Positions 57,987 to 64,000 of a stretch of 64,000 bases of DNA are shown here, piece after piece; position 1 is the first letter of the stretch, and each line of letters opens with the position of its first letter. Under the pieces are notes generated by a model. That model saw nothing but the letters and a program-made list of their open reading frames with translations. It had not been told where the DNA came from and did not search any database. Source of the stretch: Silene conica (lineage: Eukaryota; Streptophyta; Magnoliopsida; Caryophyllales; Caryophyllaceae); NCBI GenBank assembly GCA_029255685.2, contig CM055319.2, forward strand, positions 19,557,247-19,621,246. The letters are read 5' to 3'. The translations under genes were made by a program, and so were the position numbers.

Positions 57987-59009
57987 CATGGGGTTCACGT
58001 ATATTATGGGTAACTTGTGATTATTATATATTATTATTATTACAATTATTATTATAGTATTACGGATTACTAAGTGGTTAGTATTATTATTACTATTATT
58101 ATTATTTATTATTGTTTATTAGTTGTAGTTTGTGAGTCGGAAGTTAATGTTTTAAAGAAAGTTTCTACTTCGGGAAAGTTTCCATTTTTAGAAACTTTCC
58201 ACTTAAGAGGGTTGCTATTTATAGAAAGTACAAGTTAGTTTATGGGGGTCCGGGAAGTTTATTAATTTATTTCCGTAATATATGTTAGGTGACGGTTTTC
58301 GCGTGGAATACTTCTAGCAAGCTTGTGATTGACTGTGATTCTGCATTTTGAGGTAGGGGAATACTGTATACATGATGACGAGTGATCTGTTATTATTATG
58401 TTAACTATTTATATATCTCATTGGATGAATGGTATTATATTGTGTTTAATTGTCTTGTATATTTCTGTGATACAATGCGATGTGAAAATATTGGGTCTTG
58501 TGATACGGTGCGGAGTATATATGGCGTTGGATCGGTGCGGAGTATATATGGCGTTGGATCGGTGCGGAGTATATATGGCGTTGGATCGGTGCGGAGTTTA
58601 TATGGTGTTGGATCGGTGCGGAGTTTATCTGGTGTTGGATCGGTGCGGAGTTATTTGGCGTTGGATCGGTGCGGAGTATATTATATTGTTGGTTTATTTA
58701 TTTTTCCTCTACTCAACCTCGTGGTTGACCCTGTGTATTCGTGATCACCTGTGATGAACCAAATTATTGGGGAGCAGATTGACAGGTGGCTGAGACTAAG
58801 GGGAGCTATGGGAGAGAGAGCTTGGATCCGGACCAGACTAAAGTCTAGATCACCTTAGTCAGTTTAGCATGAGTTGTACTTTCTTTATTTTGTTAAGACT
58901 TTTGGATACAGTTGTAAGAACTTGTTATGAGTTTAACTTTAATTAAAGTACTGTTTATCTTCCTTTGTATCTACTACCTCGGGAAACCGAGATGGTAACA
59001 CCCTTACTT
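56811..59009 (+). repeat. E5 3' LTR, last ~47 bp missing
   Basis: Starts TGTAATACCTGTG and matches the first LTR to AACACCCTTACTT (59009), then changes abruptly to unrelated sequence. It has an extra 116 bp (57889-58004) including 29 consecutive G. Confidence 0.92.
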
Positions 59010-60006
59010 GCAGAAGTGTGCAGCAGCGACAATGCAGAAACCGAAATAGACGTGCAGACAGTATTAGCGTGCCGCAGCAGCGGTAACTTGCACGAAATTC
59101 AGAAACAAAGGAGTAGTAACAATGGTGAGTGTAGGGGTAGTATGCAGCAATAACACAAATAGGCAGACAGTATAGAGGTGCTGAATGTTGCATTACAGAC
59201 CATAAATAGCAGGAAAAACGGATGCAAAGGGTAGCAGCCTAGGTTGTAGTGGGTGCAGTAGTGTACGACAGCAGTAAATAATGTAGTGATGTACAGGGGT
59301 ATAGGTGAGGGCAGTAGCAGCAAGTAACATTATAGCGTGCAGGAAGTGGTAGTATGTAGTAGGAGTCGTGTGCGGTGGCTTAAGGCCGTGACTGTAGTAG
59401 AGTAATGGGCAGCTAGAAGTCACAGGTCAGAGCACGTACATGCGCAAGGTGAGTGCAATAATGTAACAAGTAGAGCAGTAGCATGTAGACAGTGAAGAGT
59501 GGCAGTAGGGGAAGGGTCTGGTGCAGCAGCGAAATGAGCATTTGCATTGAGTGGTAGTAGCAACAACAATGGGTAGTGTATAGTACTAGGTGTAAACGAA
59601 CGCTATAACAGTAGTAACAGACCAGCAATAGTTCAATATAGTAACATTAACACGTATCATACCCGAATGAAAATAGTGGTAGAGTAGTAGTAGTGTGGGT
59701 TGACAGTGGACAACCGTAATGTATAGTAGTAAGTAGCATGGGCAGTGGTATGTAGTAGTGAGTACAAATAAGTAGTAGCACTTAGAAAAAAACACAGGAA
59801 GCAGTTACGTATCACCTCACATTTCAGAAAATGACCACACAAATAGCAATTCCTACTAATCCTTCACCCCATACATTACCCACAACCCACACATCCCATA
59901 TTCACCATTAAACCACATAATCATTCATCAAAATAAATGTCAAATTACTTAAAGACAAGGGTCGAGTTGCTCATTATCGTCACCTTAGCGGTTTATGCTC
60001 CAAATC
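59010..60006. other. Low-complexity CAG/TAG/GTAG-rich segment
   Basis: From the E5 breakpoint to about 59800 the plus strand is dense in GCAGTAG, AGTAGTAG and GCAGCAG words, with few C runs. The last 200 bases are an A/C-rich stretch leading to the E6 LTR. Minus-strand frames of 69-84 codons are Cys/Tyr/Leu-rich low-complexity products; no gene recognised. Confidence 0.5.
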
Positions 60007-60971
60007 TGTAACATCCCGTATTTTCGTAAAATCTAATTTAAGTATTTTAAGTATTTTAAGTAATAAAAATAATACTTTAGTAATTTATTTTGAAAAACTC
60101 TAATTTAATAAGTAAGATCCGTCTTAAGAACCTTAAGTCCTTAAGACGAATACAACTTGGCATTTTAATTCTCGACATAAATACTTCCTTGATATCCGTT
60201 CTTAAACCCGTATCCATTTAAGCAAAACGGAAAAGACAACCCAATTGTCCTTTATAAACCCTTTAGTCGACATATGCATCCCCTCAACATCTCTTTTTAC
60301 TGTAAACAACATTTTCACAAAAACCTCCATTGTTACTCCTTACTTTCAAGCTTTTCCCCCTCATTTCTTCATCAAATCGCGAAAGTAAGTACATTTTCGG
60401 AATCCTTGTTCGATTTCCTAATCATCCATCACTTTCATTTTTCATTTCGTCGACTTCCAAAAATCGGCTGTTTTGGCTTGGATTCGTTTTTGGATGTTTA
60501 AACCGTTCTCTATGATTGTAGGGGTTGGCCTTGACGATCCCGACGTGGACTCTTACGTGGTTGAGGAGGATCAATCGCCGGAATAAGCTTAAAGGTGACG
60601 ATAATGAGATAACTCGGCCTTTATTGTGTATATTAGCATGCTTGGTGATTTTGATGTTGTTCTTCTGATTTTATTCAAGTTTTATGATTATTGGACTTAG
60701 TATCATGATTAGGATGCATAATATGGAAGAATTTATGATCCAAGATGTGGTTATGTGCTCCTTATTGCATTTTCAGTTTTTCTCATTTTTGCGACGGATA
60801 CATGTATAATTCATTTGAGGATTGTTACGGGACTTGTTTTCTGATAGATTAGTAGTATTGGATGATTTATGTTAGTGGGTAAACTTTATTTGTGATGCTA
60901 TTGAAGATTAGAAGTCGAATTGTGAAGTTTGAGAAAGAATGGAAAATCACGATTTTGGTTGCAGGCTCTCT

Positions 60972-61355
60972 GAGCCGGTCGACCGACCGGCCGCCGGTCG
61001 ACCGGCTGGGAGAGTGTTTGTGTGTTTCGCGAGTTTTTGGAAAAATGGCTTAGGACTGCCAGCCGGCCGACCGGCCGCCTGCCGACCGGCTGGTGGTCAT
61101 TTTGCCTTGTGTGGTTTGCGAAAAACTTACATAGGATGGGAGCCCAGCCGGCAGACCGGCCGCCTGCCAGCCGGCTGGGAGTACATGTGGGGATGGTTTT
61201 CGTTTGAGAAGGCTTGGGAAGGTCTTCCCAGCCGGCCGACCGGCTGCCTGCCGACCGGCTGGGAGGCCTTTTGTGTTGTCTGGTTTTTGGAAAAGAAAGA
61301 TGGAAGGCTGGGAGGTCACCAGCCGGCCGACCGGCTGCCTGTCGACCGGCTGGGG
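60972..61355 (+). repeat. GC-rich quasi-palindrome array in the E6 LTR (5 units)
   Basis: Units at about 60972, 61060, 61143, 61229 and 61319, spacing 83-90 bp, each with CAGCCGG...CCGGCTG arms around a second GCCGAC/GTCGGC core. Pro-Ala-Gly-Arg-rich frames on both strands come from the palindromes and are not genes. Confidence 0.88.
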
Positions 61356-61514
61356 ACCCCTGTAGGCTATTTTGAGGATTTTGTAAATTGAGTGTAACTT
61401 TCAAACGGTTTATCGGTTTTACTTGAAACTTGTTTTGTGTACCTTTGACATGTATTTGAGGTCCCCGGAGGATGGGCAACATTATATTGGGTTCGGGAAT
61501 ATAGTGAGGATAGA

Positions 61515-62480
61515 GACCCCCCGGTCGGGCAACCGAAAGGGAAACCGGCTCTCCCTCATCCTAGTTCTCGAGGTCAATTAGGTGTTGATTAGAAGTTAAA
61601 GGTAGAACTATAGAGTAGTTCATAGACTTGAATGATATTGTTTTGTTGCGTATTAAGTTATGCGTTAAGATGTCGCCTCTGAACTTAATACGTAGGTTGT
61701 TTGTCATGTATAGGGGTATGCGTTGAGTTTTCGCCTCTGAGCCCTATATGTGTTTGTTGGTCGTGTATGGAGCCATGCGTTGAGTTTTCGCCTCTGAGTT
61801 CTATACATGTCTGTTTGTCGTGTCTGGGACATGCGTTGAGTTTTCGCCTCTGAGTCCAGACATGTGTGTGTGATCGCGTCGGGACATGCCTTAAGCTGGC
61901 CTCTGAGTCTGACGAGTAGAGCAACTGCACGACGGGGCAGTCAGGTTGTCATACCTTACCCGGAGTGCAGGTGTTTGGTGCTAGAACATGCGTTGAGTTT
62001 TCGCCTCTGAGTCTAGTATCTTGTGATGTGGTAGGGGAACATGCGTTGAGTTTTCGCCTCTGAGTTCCTTACTTGTGATAGTGAATTGAATGTTAGTCCA
62101 TGCGTTGAGTTTTCGCCTCTGAGTCTAATGTTCAGTGATAGCCGGTCCATGCGTTGAGTTTTCGCCTCTGAGTCCTTGCTTGATATTGTGAACTTGGTAT
62201 TTAGGTTATGCGTTAAGATGTCGCCTCTGAACCTTTATACTTGCTGAATTATTTAGTACTAGGTTATGCGTTAAGATGTCGCCTCTGAACCTTTGTACTT
62301 GCTGTTTTATATCTGCTTGCCTTGATGATGGTACAGTGTCAGATATGCCTAGTATGTTATCGTTGTTAAAGGATTTGTGGTTAAATCATCCAAGGCATTG
62401 GATGACTCTTAGTTCGGTTTCATAAATGATTAGATTGAAAGACCCCCCGACTGGGCAACCAGTAGGGAAACCGGCTCTCC
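61515..62480 (+). repeat. E6 LTR stem-loop array with two bracketing cassettes
   Basis: Cassettes 61515-61554 and 62441-62480. Between them are eleven units whose loops read ATGCGTTGAGTTTTCGCCTCTGAG-like (seven units) or ATGCGTTAAGATG / ATGCCTTAAG variants. Arms pair inside a unit: CGTATTAAGTT 61649-61659 with AACTTAATACG 61682-61692; TGTCTGGGAC 61821-61830 with GTCCAGACA 61854-61862 (one bulge); GAATGTTAG 62088-62096 with CTAATGTTC 62125-62133 (two G-T pairs); GTAGGGGAAC with GTTCCTTAC around 62040-62075. The unit near 62140 pairs weakly. Confidence 0.88.
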
Positions 62481-63031
62481 TTCTTATCTGTTTATGAAGT
62501 TAGTTGAGAGCCGTGCATGGTATTCGCATGATAGTAAGAGATCCGATGATGAGATGTTATGCTTCACATGTTGTTATATGTTGGAGTATTCTGTATTGTT
62601 TTATGTGTTACGTGTTGTCACAAAAGGTGGCTAGGAGAACTCTAGTCACTCCCCACTGATTGTGGCGTACATGTTTTCATGTATGTAGGTACATGCAGGG
62701 TTGGAGATCGGGGTTGCAGGAGAGCTAGCGAGTGATGATCCGTTCATCAGTTGACTTACCCGTTTACACTTAGCTAGACTCTTAGACTTTTGTCGTTTAC
62801 ATTTTGGTGCCTGTAGGGATGTTCCATCCCAGGCTGTGTATATTTTTCATTTCCGCACTTAGAACTGCTACTTATCTATTGTTGTTTATATCAGTTCTGT
62901 TTTCAGTTTCAGTTTACGTTTCAGTCTAAGACTTCTCGCATGTTGTTTTATCTTCTAAAAAGTTTTAATTCCGCTGCAATTTTGGTACTTTTATGTGTTT
63001 ATATTTCCGCTTTCGCGAGGGGTTTTACAGT

Positions 63032-63043
63032 TGGTATCAGAGC
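63032..63043 (+). other. E6 primer-binding site (initiator Met tRNA)
   Basis: TGGTATCAGAGC two bases after the LTR end, as in E1. Confidence 0.9.
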
Positions 63044-63195
63044 ATTATTGCTCCCGACGCACTCATGTGACCCCCAACCTTAACTTGACCAAATAAACAA
63101 ATAATGAATGAGAGATGGGTAGATCTAAGGACTTATTTGGTAGTCTATTTGTGATTGCTAATTGTTAAGCTAATCCTTGGTTTTCTCTTTTAAAG

Positions 63196-64000
63196 ATGGT
63201 GAGACCCAGAGCTGCTGATAACATTGTGCTGCAAGCAATTCAGCATTTGCTTGAGACTCAGAGACAGCAAGCGGGGAATGTTCCACCTCCTCCACCGCCG
63301 GGTGGCGAGACTAATCGTCCGGGTAGCTTTTCCTGGATTGCCTCTCAGATGTCCCGAAGCCATGTTAGGACCTATGGAGGCGAGGCTGACCCAGTAGCCC
63401 TCACAGAGTGGTTTAGAGAGATGGAAAAGAGCTTCACCTTATACTCAGTCGTTAGGGAGGATAGAGTGCGTTTAGCCGCTCACTTCCTGACATTGGAGGC
63501 TGACCGTTGGTGGGCATTGACTGGACCTACCGCTGTTCTTGACCCGATGTTCGATTGGGAGGCTTTCAAAGACAGGCTTGAGGCGAGGTTCTACCCCAAG
63601 GAGTTGAGATCGCAGAGGTTGAAAGAATTTATGGATTTGAAGCAAGGGAAGATGACCGTTCAAGAATTCACTGACAAGTTCAACCAGTTAGCTCACTTTG
63701 CATCGAGATTTGTTCGTGATGAGGCGGAGAGGGTGTATTTCTACCGAGGGAAGCTAGGGCCGAGGATTGAGAGTATGGTTCGTCGTGACTCTACTTCTTT
63801 TGTGGAAGTTTATGACGACGCTATTTGGGCCGAGAGTTCTATTCGTGCCATTGATGCTGAGACCCGTGCCGCTACTTCCAGCTTCACTTCTCACCAGAGA
63901 TCCGTGTACCAGGGGAAGAGACCATTTGTTCCTTCTACTTCTTCACCTTCTTCCCAGAAGAAGCGTTTTGAGAGGTTCTCTGCTCCGGTTGCTAAGACCA
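63196..64000 (+). CDS. E6 gag, N-terminal 268 codons, partial
   Basis: ATG at 63196 (MVRPRAADNIVLQ) follows a ~150-nt leader. The frame is open to the window edge. It matches the E1 gag at 7296 almost block for block: the proline run, SFSWIASQMSRSHVRTYGGE, ALTEWFREMEKSF, RFYPKELRSQ, MDLKQGKMTVQEFTDKFNQL, YFYRGKLGPRIESMVRRDST. The zinc knuckles and protease would lie past 64000. It would form the virus-like particle of the element. No damage is seen in this part. Confidence 0.92.
   Translation, partial: MVRPRAADNIVLQAIQHLLETQRQQAGNVPPPPPPGGETNRPGSFSWIASQMSRSHVRTYGGEADPVALTEWFREMEKSFTLYSVVREDRVRLAAHFLTLEADRWWALTGPTAVLDPMFDWEAFKDRLEARFYPKELRSQRLKEFMDLKQGKMTVQEFTDKFNQLAHFASRFVRDEAERVYFYRGKLGPRIESMVRRDSTSFVEVYDDAIWAESSIRAIDAETRAATSSFTSHQRSVYQGKRPFVPSTSSPSSQKKRFERFSAPVAKT

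Larger units (their letters stand above)
50697..59009 (+). mobile_element. E5: LARD-type LTR retrotransposon without coding capacity
   Basis: Two long direct repeats (50697-52825 and 56811-59009) enclose 3985 bp. The primer site TGGTATCAGAGC is at 52829-52840. A purine tract (AAGGAGGGAAGAC) stands right before the second LTR. The full LTR starts TGTAATACC and ends GTGTTACA. The first LTR lacks its first ~12 bases; the second lacks its last ~47. Apart from one 116-bp indel, the LTRs differ at about eight positions in 2 kb. No protein domain was found inside, so it must have been mobilised by proteins from another element, probably a Tekay-like one judging by the primer site. Confidence 0.85.
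60007..63029 (+). repeat. E6 5' LTR (3.0 kb)
   Basis: Order: TGTAACATCCCG, the CGTCTTAAG...CTTAAGACG inverted repeat (60119-60148), a possible TATA word TTTATAAACC (60250-60259), five GC quasi-palindromes, first cassette, eleven stem-loop units, second cassette, the GGTGGCTAGGAGAACTC segment (62624), and the terminal GAGGGGTTTTACA. Confidence 0.92.
60007..64000 (+). mobile_element. E6: Tekay/Del-like chromovirus, 5' part, continues beyond the window
   Basis: 5' LTR 60007-63029, primer site, leader and gag open to the edge. LTR ends (TGTAACATCCCG, GGGGTTTTACA) and internal plan match E1. The hairpin arrays have more units than in E1, and the visible part of gag has no stop, so this copy is probably younger or less damaged. 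Confidence 0.92.

Noticed and set aside
60898..61482. Long Pro-Ala-Gly-Arg-rich frames on both strands
   Set aside because: Produced by the GC quasi-palindrome array, which is open in several frames at once; not conserved as protein between LTR copies.
61650..62300. Regular repeats with spacers resembling a CRISPR array (also 13339-13870)
   Set aside because: Plant LTR context, no cas genes, and the spacers are complementary arms of hairpins; they are LTR structure.
1..64000. tRNA, rRNA or organelle-derived genes
   Set aside because: None recognised on either strand; the tRNA-like words are only retroelement primer-binding sites.

Overview
The window is nuclear DNA of a flowering plant: spliced GT-AG genes, plant-type Ty3/gypsy, CACTA, hAT, Helitron and LINE sequences, AT-rich spacers and many AAT microsatellites. 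A eudicot is clear. Short words such as TACTCCGTA and CCGTCTTAAG recall Caryophyllales, but that is only an impression. Most of the 64 kb is transposable element. I recognise two ordinary host genes, both on the minus strand and both apparently intact: a four-exon STP-type monosaccharide/H+ symporter (3983-5792) and an intronless ARM-repeat protein (41945-43684).

Layout. 1-3003: right part of a CACTA (En/Spm) element with the end of its TNP2-like transposase gene, a complete six-exon TNPA-like gene, subterminal GCGACGGA repeats and the terminal TAGTG. 3004-6732: AT-rich spacer and the sugar transporter. 6733-32032: a three-level nest. E3, a Tat-lineage gypsy derivative with a broken gag and an antisense ORF but no pol, was hit in its 5' LTR by E1, a Tekay/Del-like chromovirus. 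The 3' LTR of E1 was then hit by E2, an Athila-like element on the minus strand, with a visible 5-bp GGGGT target duplication. LTR divergence counted by eye (about 7%, 3%, 1.8%) agrees with that order. 32033-40413: spacer with microsatellites, a reverse-transcriptase scrap, a Helitron helicase scrap, two complete short Helitrons, a 5'-truncated LINE with a 15-bp target duplication, two tandem arrays and a third Helitron end. 40414-45035: ARM-repeat gene and flanks. 45036-48100: two LTR fragments facing each other. 48662-50697: hAT transposase pseudogene with one terminal inverted repeat, cut by E5. 50697-59009: E5, a long LTR element with no coding capacity (LARD type) and near-identical LTRs. 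59010-60006: low-complexity CAG/TAG-rich segment. 60007-64000: E6, a younger relative of E1 whose gag is open to the window edge.

The most unusual structure is inside the LTRs of the E1/E6 family. Each LTR carries about 9-11 tandem units in which a near-constant ~24-nt loop is enclosed by inverted-repeat arms. The arm sequence differs from unit to unit, yet the two arms of most units still pair. Two related LTR fragments (46769-48100 and 45036-46768) keep this design with different loops and different arms. In three of the four LTRs the array is bracketed by two copies of a ~40-nt palindromic cassette, and upstream lies a second array of GC-rich quasi-palindromes. Covariation of this kind normally indicates selection on folded RNA (or DNA), and I know of no named retrotransposon feature that matches it.

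Limits: everything was read by eye. LTR distances, exon borders and family names are estimates. Several element ends are truncated and could not be placed exactly.
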